37,378 bases of DNA. Origin: Hyphomicrobiales bacterium (GTDB lineage: Bacteria > Pseudomonadota > Alphaproteobacteria > Rhizobiales > OSC116). Under the pieces are notes generated by a model. That model was not told the DNA's origin, ran no database searches, and was given only the letters and a program-made list of their open reading frames with translations. Position 1 is the stretch's first letter. The number at the start of each line of letters is the position of its first letter. The position numbers were made by a program, and so were the translations under genes. Shown here in pieces: positions 8,870-16,952 of this stretch. Location: positions 1-37,378 of the forward strand of contig NVUH01000023.1 of assembly GCA_002401855.1 (NCBI GenBank), in the 5' to 3' direction.

Positions 8870-9769
8870 CTACTGATGTAAAAGTTTTTTGCCGGTGGCA
8901 ACAATCATCTCAGAAATATCGGTCATAATTTTACCGTAACTGGAGCTATATTGCCAATAAAGTGGTATATCGATATAGGATTCAGGCACCAATTCAACCA
9001 ATGTGCCGTTTTCAATATATTCCTCTACCAAAATGAGTGGATGGATGCCCCAACCAATCCCCTCGACGCAAGATTTAATATAACCTTCTAACGAAGGAAT
9101 CCAATTAATCATGCAATTTACGTTTTTATTGCAGACTTGTTTGATCCATTTTGTCGGCAATTCGTCTTTACGGTTAAAAGTTATGCACGGGGCGGCACTT
9201 ATACTTTTTGGACTAACAATGCCATTAGCAAAATTATCTACGACGAATTTGGGGCTTGCAATTGCAACATATCTCAAAGAACCAATGTAAGAATTCTGAA
9301 ACCCTTGGGTCGGATTTTTGCGCGCGGTAATGGCCGCAACCACATCGCCTCTACGCAATAAATTCGTGGTTTGTTCCTGATCATCAATGATGATATCAAA
9401 CAAAAAATTGCCTGATCGGCTAATCTCACCCATGGCCGCAGGGAACCATGTCGCCATACTATCTTCATTCACGGCCATTCTTAAGTTAAGAGCCCCAGCG
9501 GCGTTTAAAGCGGTGTTTTTGGGCAATGTATCAAACAAGTTTTTCTCTAAAACTTCAATTTGTTCGGTGTGTTTAAATAAGGCGTAACCATATTCAGTCG
9601 CGGTACATGGTTTCCCGCGAATAATGAGCAACGCTTCAAGCCGGTCTTCTAGCAATTTGACGCGTTGAGAAACAGCAGATGGGGTGATGTTAAGTGACTT
9701 GGCGGCAGCTTCAAAACTGCCTTCGCTGATCACGGCTTTCAGGCCCATCAATAATTCGTAGTTTAGCAT
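8870..9769 (-). CDS. LysR-family transcriptional regulator, ArgP/LysG-like
   Basis: A 299-residue LysR protein. The N-terminal winged helix-turn-helix spans roughly residues 3-62 (GSFEAAAKSLNITPSAVSQR is the recognition region), and a periplasmic-binding-like effector domain fills the rest. The reading MLNYELLMGLKAVISEGSFE and the residues around IIRGKPCTATEYG are typical of the ArgP/IciA subgroup, whose members sense lysine or arginine and usually control a neighbouring LysE/ArgO exporter. No exporter is here; instead it is divergent from a fatty acid desaturase. A palindrome with T-N11-A at 9783-9797 lies just upstream of its start and is the likely autoregulatory site. The gene ends four bases from the broken aldolase, convergent with it. 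Confidence 0.85.
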   Translation of the reverse strand: MLNYELLMGLKAVISEGSFEAAAKSLNITPSAVSQRVKLLEDRLEALLIIRGKPCTATEYGYALFKHTEQIEVLEKNLFDTLPKNTALNAAGALNLRMAVNEDSMATWFPAAMGEISRSGNFLFDIIIDDQEQTTNLLRRGDVVAAITARKNPTQGFQNSYIGSLRYVAIASPKFVVDNFANGIVSPKSISAAPCITFNRKDELPTKWIKQVCNKNVNCMINWIPSLEGYIKSCVEGIGWGIHPLILVEEYIENGTLVELVPESYIDIPLYWQYSSSYGKIMTDISEMIVATGKKLLHQ

Positions 9770-9782
9770 ATGTTAAGCATTC

Positions 9783-9797
9783 CTAATGTGGCATTAG
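9783..9797. promoter_or_regulatory. Probable LysR operator (CTAATG-TGG-CATTAG)
   Basis: A perfect 6-3-6 inverted repeat with T at 9784 and A at 9796, giving the T-N11-A form of a LysR-type binding site. It lies 14 bases upstream of the LysR start codon (9769, minus strand) and about 100 bases before the divergent desaturase. The symmetry is read directly; its binding by this regulator is inferred. Confidence 0.6.
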
Positions 9798-9843
9798 CAT
9801 CTTTAATTGTACTGAATTTTTATTACAACTTAAACAAAAAATA

Positions 9844-9865
9844 CGCCTTTTTTTAAAAAAAAGCG
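9844..9865. promoter_or_regulatory. T7-A8 tract inside a near-palindrome, desaturase upstream region
   Basis: Seven Ts followed by eight As are flanked by CGCC and GCG, making a 22-base near-perfect palindrome with one mismatch, 30 bases before the desaturase ATG. Such tracts can bend DNA or exclude nucleoid proteins near promoters. It could also be chance in an AT-rich gap. Confidence 0.25.
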
Positions 9866-9895
9866 ATTCCTTAACCAAAACGGGAGACAAATCAC

Positions 9896-10801
9896 ATGTC
9901 TAGTAAACAACTTAAACAGGTATTTATACGTGAATTCATCGCCTTCAGTAAAAATTCTAATATAGTGGCAGCCGCAATGCTTTGCTTCTATATAGTTCAG
10001 ATTTTCTCTTTGATTGCAGTGGGATATTATATTTTAGATCATCCTGTTACATTACAAAGCTTAACCATATTTGCCATAATATTCTTATTAGGCACGCGCT
10101 TTAGGGCATTAAATAATATTGTGCATGAGTGCACACATTATAGTTTTTGCACAGGCCGAAAATATAACATAATAATGGGCAAAATTGCTGCAAGTTGCAT
10201 TTTCACCTCCTATATTGACTATAAAGTTGAACATATGTCGCATCATCGCAGCCTCGGCGATTATGAAGTCGATCTGGATTTTCAAAGTCGACAAAAGTTT
10301 AAATTTGAAGAAGCGTTGAGTTTTAAAACCATTCTACGTCACGTTATGACCCCAATATTAGGGTTGCATTTCCCGCAATATTTGTCATTCAGTATGACAT
10401 TTAAAGACGGCTCGGTTTATGGCATGATTAAAGTTCTGCTAATTGCATTTTTGGCCATTATATTATATTTTGCGCCATTGGCAGCTTTGTTATTCCTAAT
10501 CATTCCGTTCGTTTGGATGTTCAGTGCGGTTAATTATTGGACTGATTGTGTCGATCATGCTGGCTTGTTGCATAAGGAAGACGACCTATATAAATCCAGA
10601 AATTTCATTATGAATAGGTTCTTGCGGTCAATATTTTTCCCGCGCAATGACTGTTATCATTTGGTGCATCATCTATTTCCAAGTGTTCCTGCCCATCATA
10701 TGGAGAGGGCGCACGAAATGTTACTCACCAATGATGAATATTCCGCCGCTGCAAAAATGGCTGCGCATGAAGCCAAACAATATGCAATATCAGATGGATA
10801 A
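9896..10801 (+). CDS. Membrane fatty acid desaturase (di-iron, three-histidine-box)
   Basis: The 301-residue protein has the three histidine boxes of membrane fatty acid desaturases: HECTH at 77-81, HMSHH at 113-117 and HLVHH at 255-259, which bind the two irons. Hydrophobic segments at about 24-47, 55-72 and 175-210 fit a four-helix membrane topology with the boxes on the cytoplasmic side. It should insert a double bond or a hydroxyl into an acyl chain or related lipid; regiospecificity cannot be read. The ATG is preceded by CGGGAG with good spacing. It is divergent from the ArgP-like LysR gene, which may regulate it through the T-N11-A site; that pairing is unusual. Confidence 0.85.
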   Translation: MSSKQLKQVFIREFIAFSKNSNIVAAAMLCFYIVQIFSLIAVGYYILDHPVTLQSLTIFAIIFLLGTRFRALNNIVHECTHYSFCTGRKYNIIMGKIAASCIFTSYIDYKVEHMSHHRSLGDYEVDLDFQSRQKFKFEEALSFKTILRHVMTPILGLHFPQYLSFSMTFKDGSVYGMIKVLLIAFLAIILYFAPLAALLFLIIPFVWMFSAVNYWTDCVDHAGLLHKEDDLYKSRNFIMNRFLRSIFFPRNDCYHLVHHLFPSVPAHHMERAHEMLLTNDEYSAAAKMAAHEAKQYAISDG

Positions 10802-10820
10802 TAATAAAATTAATTGATTG

Positions 10821-10838
10821 CATTTAAAATATTTAATG
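10821..10838. repeat. 18-base AT-rich repeat, copy 1 (identical to 14905-14922)
   Basis: The string CATTTAAAATATTTAATG occurs here and again, base for base, at 14905-14922 upstream of ggt. It is an imperfect palindrome. This copy lies about 50 bases before the foldable element at 10890. It may be a shared regulator site; AT-rich composition makes chance recurrence possible. Confidence 0.35.
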
Positions 10839-10889
10839 TTACGATTAAGTTGTAATTTTCATTAAGGTTAATGCATTGTGGGAATTCTA

Positions 10890-11080
10890 AAGTGGTGGCG
10901 AAATTTGGATGATGCATCCACGCATTGAGCACGACTAACGACTTGTCCTAACCTTATTGTTACCAAACCGGTCGGTTGCGATCGTTGTCTGAGCAGGTGG
11001 TTTTGCTACCTATACTCCCCCAATAGGATATGCGGGGCCACCTGTTCTGAACTTCTCCATGAAACTTTCATCACGCGCTT
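10890..11080 (+). ncRNA. Candidate structured non-coding RNA (strand uncertain)
   Basis: The gap between the convergent desaturase and aldo/keto reductase genes has no ORF but folds by eye into a closed multi-helix. The closing stem pairs 10890-10897 with 11072-11080 (one bulge) and 10900-10906 with 11062-11069 (one bulge), then 10907-10909 with 11056-11058. Inside are a CGGTCG-GTTG-CGATCG hairpin (10969-10984) and a nine-pair arm (10992-11000 with 11038-11046) capped by CCTAT/ATAGG (11009-11013, 11023-11027). The ~190-nt size and long closing stem recall 6S RNA, but I cannot match conserved 6S bases, and a T-run terminator is missing. The SRP RNA core and tmRNA features are absent. Genuine RNA is inference; the pairing is seen. 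Confidence 0.4.
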
Positions 11081-11084
11081 GGGT

Positions 11085-12059
11085 TTAAAATGAGCCGAGT
11101 ATCTTTGCAATTTCACTCATAATATGATCAGGCAATAAATCCATATTGGCCACAGCAAAATTTTCCTCAGCTTGCTTGGTGTTTTTAAAACCCGGCACTG
11201 GCAAAGCATGCGGCGAATAAGCCAATATCCAACTCAAAGACCCTTGTGCCACCGTGCGACCACCAAATGTCAGCAAATCCTTAAGAGCATCAAGCTTAGT
11301 TAGATATTCTGGGCTGGGTTGGCCATCTTTAAAAAAGCGTAACCAATCAAAAGCTTGCGCCCGCACATCATTATTTGGCAGTTTTTCTCCACCAGAAAAT
11401 TTGCCCGATAACAAACCCATAGCCAGTGGCAATCGGCAGATAGAAACCGAGCCTCTCTCGGCAATCAACTTCATCATATCCGTTGCAGGCGTAAACAGGT
11501 TGAGGTCATTCTCCACCGCACCAAAATGCGGCCGATCAATAAACTGCTCAATGCTTTTGGCGTTATCGTCACTCCAACCATAAGCCGCAATCTTGTTTTC
11601 ATGCACCAATTCATCAAGCGTATCAAACACCTCAACCGCAGCAGCAACGTCATAACCATTTAAATGCAAAAACACCAAATCCAATGTATCGCGCTTTAAG
11701 CGCCTACGGCTGCCTTCAATATTCTCCCGAATGGCCTGCGGCGATACATCAGGCGCACCAGATATATTTTTCACATCATCAATCGGATACCCAAATTTGG
11801 TCACAATAACCGCATCATCATGCCGCGAAATCTCTTCACCAATTAATATCTCGCTATGCCCCGCACCATATCCAGATGCAGTATCAAAAAACCGCGCACC
11901 CATTTCATAAGCGCGGTTAAGCCCAGCACGCGAGTCATCATCATTAACACTGCCATAAGATGTCGAAGGCCCATCATTGCTTTTGGTGCCACCAATCGCC
12001 CAACAACCCACGCCAATACGCGGCACTTCAATCCCATTCCATAATTTAATTTTCTGCAT
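11085..12059 (-). CDS. Aldo/keto reductase
   Basis: A 324-residue NADP-dependent (beta/alpha)8 reductase. The catalytic tetrad is visible: Asp in FFDTASGYG, Tyr in the same segment, Lys in VTKFGY and His in FLHLNG. IGVGCWAIGG at the N-terminus and GRTVAQGSLSWIL near the C-terminus are typical of the family. It has no signal peptide. It lies 32 bases downstream of the beta-mannosidase gene on the same strand with a good ribosome site (GGGAG before the ATG at 12059), so the two are probably one operon, and it may reduce or oxidise a mannose-derived sugar. Its stop codon abuts the foldable element at 10890-11080. Confidence 0.85.
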   Translation of the reverse strand: MQKIKLWNGIEVPRIGVGCWAIGGTKSNDGPSTSYGSVNDDDSRAGLNRAYEMGARFFDTASGYGAGHSEILIGEEISRHDDAVIVTKFGYPIDDVKNISGAPDVSPQAIRENIEGSRRRLKRDTLDLVFLHLNGYDVAAAVEVFDTLDELVHENKIAAYGWSDDNAKSIEQFIDRPHFGAVENDLNLFTPATDMMKLIAERGSVSICRLPLAMGLLSGKFSGGEKLPNNDVRAQAFDWLRFFKDGQPSPEYLTKLDALKDLLTFGGRTVAQGSLSWILAYSPHALPVPGFKNTKQAEENFAVANMDLLPDHIMSEIAKILGSF

Positions 12060-12091
12060 TTTTTTCTCCCTTTATCAAATTGGGCATGGCA

Positions 12092-14629
12092 TTAAAAATT
12101 GCCAACACCGTTACTATTTTCATCCACATCGTTTTCCATTTTCACACAGCCCTGATCCATGCCCGACAATTGGTTGACGCATCGCAGCACGGGTGATTTT
12201 ATCTGTTCAGCACTGATCGCCACAGGCGAGCTGATGCGAAAAGTCTTGGTCTCATCAGGCAACATATTGACCAACATATCATCAACCTCGGCATCAGCAT
12301 GAATGCGATCAACAAATAAGCACAGATCACGCAAAAAGCTCTTAGCAGTAATATGCACCAAATAATCACCATCTACGTCTTCAACCTTCACTTCATATTC
12401 AGCTTCAGGCAAGTCAAGCTCAACATCCTCATTAAAAAAGTGAAACGCCGTGCTGTCATGCATCGTCGCGATGATCATTTCCTCGCGCGGGTTAAGCGCC
12501 GTCATCACATCTTGCGGGATTGCATATTCACCCACCTCCAAACGGTCAACACATAAGCGCCAATGCTCATATTCAGCCAGCACAGTGCCGTCAAATTTCA
12601 CCCGCTTCATATTAACGGGCCCACGCCAAAATAACGTCCGCTCATTCACCGCCACCACAGATAGACCGTCACCTCGCGGCTGAATGGTCAGTAAATGCGG
12701 CTCATAAACTTTACGCATTGCATACCAAAGCGGTTTTTTGCGGCCATAACCATCAACTGCCGACCAAGATGTCACAGGCCAACAATCATTCAACTGCCAA
12801 ATGATACTGCCCATGCAGCGCCCCCGATGGCTGCGGTAATGCTCAATGCCAAATTTAAGCGCCCGCGCTTGGTTAAGCTGAGTGATATAATGCCAATCAT
12901 CCATACTCTCAGGCCGCTCATTCGGAATCGGCAAATGACCCTGCAACCCGCGGATTAATTTATCATTACCAATGGTCGATTTCTGATGATGCCACACGCC
13001 CGATGAAACAGGCGTCAACGGCTCATCATGCACGCTCTGGCTTAATGTCGCCCATGTTGGCGGCGCTTGCCAACCAAACTCAGAGGCAAACCGCGGCACA
13101 TTATCGGCATAATTCTCATACCCAACCTCATTCCACACATCCCATTCATGCGTGCATCCATGGTTAGGGTCATTAGGGTGAACATCCATACTGCCAGAAT
13201 AGGGACTGCTCGCCCAATAAGGCCGCGTTGGGTCAGTTTCAGCAACAATTTTGGGCAATATATCAAGATAATAACCCTCACCCCACGTCTCACCCTTGAG
13301 CGCTTCTTTCCAGCCCCAATCAAAAAACCCCCAGATATTCTCATTGCTGCCATTCCACATAACCAACGATGGGTAGGGCATCAACCGCTCAACATTCTCC
13401 CGCGCTTCGGCTTCAATTTCGGCAGGTAAGTCGCCATCTTCAGGGTAGGCGGCACAAGCAAACAAAAAATCTTGCCACACCAACATGCCCGCCTCATCAC
13501 AAGCCTCGTAAAATTCATCATTCTCATAAATGCCGCCGCCCCAAATGCGCAATAGGTTCATATTGGCATCTTTGGCTTGGTCAATGCGGGCGGCATAACG
13601 CGCCGCGGTCACCCGCGGCAAAAAGCAATCATCAGGTATCCAGTTGGCGCCCATCACAAATATCGGCACATCATTAACCACCAAGGTAAAAGCCCTGCCA
13701 ATTTCATCCTTACTGGTATCAAGCCGTATAGACCGAAAGCCGACCTTACGCTGCCATGTGTCGCGCGTCTTGCCTCTCTCCATCAGGCTGATATTCAGTT
13801 CATAAAGTGGTTGAGCGCCCAAATTATGTGGCCACCAAACTTTCGGATTTTTCACCTCAAGCTCAACCACAGCATGGCTTTCATCCGCCGCAATCGTCAC
13901 TTTGGTTTTCACCCCCGCAATTTCGGCTTTTAGCCGTAACATCCCATCAGCTATGCCCTCGCGCTCAATTTCAATTTTTACCTTCACGTAACCAGTATCG
14001 CCAACCAATGTCACCTCTGGCCGCACAGATTTCAACCGCGCAACTGTCCAAGATTCAATATAACAAGGCTTAAAAATACCCGATGTCGTCATGCTCGGGC
14101 CCCAATCCCAACCAAAATCACAAGCCATTTTGCGCATATAATTAAACGGCCCAGGGTAATTATTAGGCCGATGCGCATATTGTTTTTCAAGCGCCAAGCC
14201 CGCACGGCGTGGCGAAGTAAAACGCACTTCCAACTTATTAGCACCATCCAACAGAGCATCAGTAATATCAAATCGATAACGACGATTCATATTGGCAGTC
14301 TTACCCAATATTTTGCCATTAAAACAAATTTCAGCAATTGTATCTAATCCGTCAAAAACTAAGTTATGAACAGTCATTTCGCTGGCGGAATATTTAAATT
14401 CAAGCGCATATGTCCAATCCTGCCACCCAATCCAGTCTTGGCGTATTTCATTAAGGTCAATATACGGATCCGCAACCAAGCCCGCATTCATTAAATCCAA
14501 ATGCACAACGCTTGGTATAGTTGCAGCAATTTGGTCAGGCAGGGACGGGCGGCCTTTGGCGTTAATGCCAGCGTCAGTCGCGCAAGACAATATCCAGTCA
14601 GATGACAGAGTTTTTATTTTAATAGGCAT
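12092..14629 (-). CDS. Glycoside hydrolase family 2 beta-mannosidase, cytoplasmic
   Basis: An 845-residue GH2 enzyme of the beta-mannosidase type. The N-terminal jelly-roll domain shows VVHLDLMNAGLVADPY and RYRFDITDALLDGANKLEVRF, followed by the PRRAGLALEKQ and ACDFGWDWGPSM substrate-binding segments. The acid/base is Glu430 in WNGSNENIWGF and the nucleophile Glu517 in FASEFGWQ. It removes terminal beta-mannose from oligosaccharides. There is no signal peptide, so short manno-oligosaccharides or glycoconjugates must be imported; no transporter is adjacent. Length is normal for the family. It is first in an operon with the downstream aldo/keto reductase. The ribosome site before 14629 is weak. 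Confidence 0.9.
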   Translation of the reverse strand: MPIKIKTLSSDWILSCATDAGINAKGRPSLPDQIAATIPSVVHLDLMNAGLVADPYIDLNEIRQDWIGWQDWTYALEFKYSASEMTVHNLVFDGLDTIAEICFNGKILGKTANMNRRYRFDITDALLDGANKLEVRFTSPRRAGLALEKQYAHRPNNYPGPFNYMRKMACDFGWDWGPSMTTSGIFKPCYIESWTVARLKSVRPEVTLVGDTGYVKVKIEIEREGIADGMLRLKAEIAGVKTKVTIAADESHAVVELEVKNPKVWWPHNLGAQPLYELNISLMERGKTRDTWQRKVGFRSIRLDTSKDEIGRAFTLVVNDVPIFVMGANWIPDDCFLPRVTAARYAARIDQAKDANMNLLRIWGGGIYENDEFYEACDEAGMLVWQDFLFACAAYPEDGDLPAEIEAEARENVERLMPYPSLVMWNGSNENIWGFFDWGWKEALKGETWGEGYYLDILPKIVAETDPTRPYWASSPYSGSMDVHPNDPNHGCTHEWDVWNEVGYENYADNVPRFASEFGWQAPPTWATLSQSVHDEPLTPVSSGVWHHQKSTIGNDKLIRGLQGHLPIPNERPESMDDWHYITQLNQARALKFGIEHYRSHRGRCMGSIIWQLNDCWPVTSWSAVDGYGRKKPLWYAMRKVYEPHLLTIQPRGDGLSVVAVNERTLFWRGPVNMKRVKFDGTVLAEYEHWRLCVDRLEVGEYAIPQDVMTALNPREEMIIATMHDSTAFHFFNEDVELDLPEAEYEVKVEDVDGDYLVHITAKSFLRDLCLFVDRIHADAEVDDMLVNMLPDETKTFRISSPVAISAEQIKSPVLRCVNQLSGMDQGCVKMENDVDENSNGVGNF

Positions 14630-14771
14630 GAGGAATACTTACAATTTAGATTATCGTTAATGCATAACTTATTATAGCCAATGAGCCAGCGCAATCATTT
14701 ATTCAGTATTGGCCATTTTCACAACCTAAAAACATCATAAATATTTATGTATGTATGTATGAAATTGAATC

Positions 14772-14800
14772 GGGTGGGTTATTGTGGCAATCCGCCCTTT
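14772..14800 (+). terminator. Hairpin GGGTGG...CCGCCC followed by TTT in a divergent gap
   Basis: GGGTGG (14772-14777) pairs with CCGCCC (14792-14797) with one G-T pair, and ATTG pairs with CAAT inside around a three-base loop, leaving a three-base bulge. TTT follows. It resembles an intrinsic terminator on the plus strand, but no known plus-strand gene precedes it. It could end a small RNA or be an operator. Confidence 0.3.
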
Positions 14801-14904
14801 AATCAGGTTGAAATATTGTTAATTTTTAGTCGACTAACACAAACTCGGTGGTTTCACAGCCATTTTATTTTAGTTTCTGATAGTCCATAATATCTGCCAT
14901 AATC

Positions 14905-14922
14905 CATTTAAAATATTTAATG
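14905..14922. repeat. 18-base AT-rich repeat, copy 2 (identical to 10821-10838)
   Basis: Exact second copy of CATTTAAAATATTTAATG, here about 94 bases upstream of the ggt start codon, a plausible position for an operator. The first copy lies before the foldable element at 10890. Confidence 0.35.
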
Positions 14923-15015
14923 ATTGAAGATTAAATTCAAAAAGATTGACATTATTTCAAAGCCTGCCACCATAGTTAAGTTACGTAAAGTAAACTAATA
15001 TATTGGGAGGATGAA

Positions 15016-16764
15016 ATGAGTTTTTATAGAATATTTAAATTAAATCAACCAGTTAAAACTATTTTTATAATGGCCTTAAGTGTCGCATTACAATCTCCAT
15101 CAGCTTTTGCTGAAGATTTTATACTTGAAGGCCAACGCGCCACACCCATTGTCGGCACCCAAGGTATGGTGGCAACCAGCCATTCAAAAGCCAGCGAAGT
15201 GGCACTAGATGTGCTTAAAAACGGCGGCAATGCCATTGATGCCGCAGTCACTGCAGGCTTTGTTTTGGCGGTCACCCAACCGCGCTCAGGCAATATTGGC
15301 GGCGGTGGCTTTATGCTCATCAGCTCCGAAAAAACCGGCAAAGTGGTGGCCATCGATTACCGCGAAAAAGCCCCCAAAGCCGCCTATGAAAAAATGTTCC
15401 AAGACGAAAATGGCGAAGTGGTCAAAAACCGCAGCCGCTTCACTCATTTATCTGCAGGTGTCCCCGGCACAGTCGCAGGTTTTGCCTTGGCTCTAGAACA
15501 ATATGGCACCATGAGCTTGGCCGATAGTCTGGCTCCCGCCATCAAATTGGCCGAACAGGGCTTTATCATTCCCGCACGTTTTGCTGCAGGCGTTAAAAGC
15601 CGCGAGGAGCGCCTAAAAAGCCGCCCCGCAGGTGCCAAAATGTTCTTCAAACCCGATGGCAGCTTTTATGAAGCGGGCGATCTATTTGTCCAAACCGATC
15701 TTGCCAATACGCTCAAACGCATTGCCGAGCAGGGCATTAAAGGCTTTTATGAAGGAGAAACCGCCAATTTAATCGTCGCCGATATGCAAGCCAATGATGG
15801 CCAGATCACTTTGGAGGATTTGAAAGCCTATAAAGCCCGCGAACGTGAGCCAATTCACGGCACATATCGTGGTTACGACATTTATTCCATGTCCGCACCA
15901 AGTTCAGGCGGCGCACACATCGTGCAAATTTTAAACACCTTAGAGGCCTATCCGATCCGCGAATACGGCCATAATTCAGCCCAGACCATTCATTTAATGG
16001 CCGAAGCCATGAAACATGCTTATGCAGATAGAGCCGAATATTTGGGCGATACCGATTTTGTCGAAGTGCCACTCAAAGGCTTAACATCAAAAGCCTATGC
16101 GGCCGAAACTCGCAAAGCCATCGACCCATCCATCGCCATGCCAAGCAAAGACATTAAACCAGGAGATGCACCTGCTTACGAGAGCAATGAGACCACTCAT
16201 TTCTCCATTGCCGATAATATGGGCAATGCGGTCAGCAATACCTACACCATTAACTTCAGTTATGGTTCGGGTATTGTGGTGCCGGGTGCGGGCTTTTTGC
16301 TTAACAATGAAATGGATGATTTTAGCGCCAAACCGGGTGTCGCCAACGCTTACGGCTTACTCGGCGGCGAGGCCAATAAAGTCGAGCCAGAAAAACGCAT
16401 GCTAAGCTCTATGTCGCCTACCATTGTCAAAAAAGATGGCAGAAACACCATCATTACAGGCAGCCCAGGCGGCTCACGCATCATCACAACCACATTGCAA
16501 GTGTTGATGAATGTGATTGATCATGGCATGAACATCCAATCGGCAGTCAACGCACCGCGCATCCATCATCAATGGCTGCCTGATGAAATCCGCATCGAAC
16601 AAGGGGTTAGCGATGACACAATAAAATTGCTTGAAACCATGGGGCATAAAGTGGTGCAAAAAAGCGCCCAAGGCGCCATTCAAAGCATCCAAATTGATGA
16701 CAAAGGCACAATGTATGGCGCCGGTGACCCACGCCGCAGCACATCTTTAGCGCTTGGCTATTAA
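15016..16764 (+). CDS. ggt: Gamma-glutamyltranspeptidase, periplasmic
   Basis: The 582-residue protein carries an N-terminal signal peptide with cleavage after AFA near residue 32, so it acts in the periplasm. GGNAIDAAVTAGFVLAVTQP and SGNIGGGGFM are family hallmarks. The autoprocessing nucleophile is Thr393 in NETTHFSIAD, which would become the first residue of the small subunit. GSPGGSRIITT forms the glutamate-binding loop and the length is typical. It hydrolyses glutathione and other gamma-glutamyl compounds or transfers the glutamyl group. The ATG at 15016 follows GGGAGG at ideal spacing. A strong intrinsic terminator follows at 16782-16817, so ggt is probably a single-gene unit. Confidence 0.95.
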   Translation: MSFYRIFKLNQPVKTIFIMALSVALQSPSAFAEDFILEGQRATPIVGTQGMVATSHSKASEVALDVLKNGGNAIDAAVTAGFVLAVTQPRSGNIGGGGFMLISSEKTGKVVAIDYREKAPKAAYEKMFQDENGEVVKNRSRFTHLSAGVPGTVAGFALALEQYGTMSLADSLAPAIKLAEQGFIIPARFAAGVKSREERLKSRPAGAKMFFKPDGSFYEAGDLFVQTDLANTLKRIAEQGIKGFYEGETANLIVADMQANDGQITLEDLKAYKAREREPIHGTYRGYDIYSMSAPSSGGAHIVQILNTLEAYPIREYGHNSAQTIHLMAEAMKHAYADRAEYLGDTDFVEVPLKGLTSKAYAAETRKAIDPSIAMPSKDIKPGDAPAYESNETTHFSIADNMGNAVSNTYTINFSYGSGIVVPGAGFLLNNEMDDFSAKPGVANAYGLLGGEANKVEPEKRMLSSMSPTIVKKDGRNTIITGSPGGSRIITTTLQVLMNVIDHGMNIQSAVNAPRIHHQWLPDEIRIEQGVSDDTIKLLETMGHKVVQKSAQGAIQSIQIDDKGTMYGAGDPRRSTSLALGY

Positions 16765-16781
16765 GCCAATAAAATACAATC

Positions 16782-16817
16782 AAAAAGGCGGTTCACTGAT
16801 TTCGAACCGCCTTTTTT
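16782..16817 (+). terminator. Intrinsic terminator after ggt
   Basis: AAAAAGGCGGTTC (16782-16794) and GAACCGCCTTTTTT (16804-16817) form a GC-rich stem around a nine-base loop and end in a T-run. The flanking A-tract means it could also work on the other strand. It sits 17 bases after the ggt stop codon. Confidence 0.9.
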
Positions 16818-16908
16818 CATGAAATTGCGCACGGTTTTAAGTTTCAAAAAACCCCTCAATTGAACAATATGACTTGCTTTTTACTATTAAAAGTGTAGCA
16901 ATATATTA

Positions 16909-16925
16909 GCTATTAAAACAATAGC
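16909..16925. promoter_or_regulatory. Inverted repeat GCTATT-AAAAC-AATAGC upstream of the EamA gene
   Basis: A perfect 6-5-6 inverted repeat 27 bases before the ATG at 16953. A weaker repeat, TTGCT...AGCAA, lies just upstream at about 16874-16901. Either could be a repressor site covering the promoter. No regulator gene is adjacent. Confidence 0.35.
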
Positions 16926-16952
16926 ATATAAACCCATATCAAAGGGCATAAA

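Larger units (their letters stand above)
14630..15015. other. Divergent intergenic region between beta-mannosidase and ggt
   Basis: These 386 bases hold no ORF I believe in. They contain a TATG microsatellite near 14743-14760, a hairpin followed by Ts at 14772-14800, and the second copy of the 18-base AT repeat at 14905-14922. Promoters for both divergent genes must lie here, but I cannot place -35/-10 boxes with confidence. Confidence 0.5.

Noticed and set aside
10890..11080. Identification of the foldable element as SRP RNA or tmRNA
   Set aside because: The GGTCAGG and GGAAGCAGCC core of SRP RNA is absent, and there is no tag-peptide reading frame or acceptor-stem pattern of tmRNA.
13067..14073. 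Overlapping plus-strand frames opposite the beta-mannosidase
   Set aside because: They overlap each other and an intact GH2 gene with catalytic motifs; none shows domain-like sequence.
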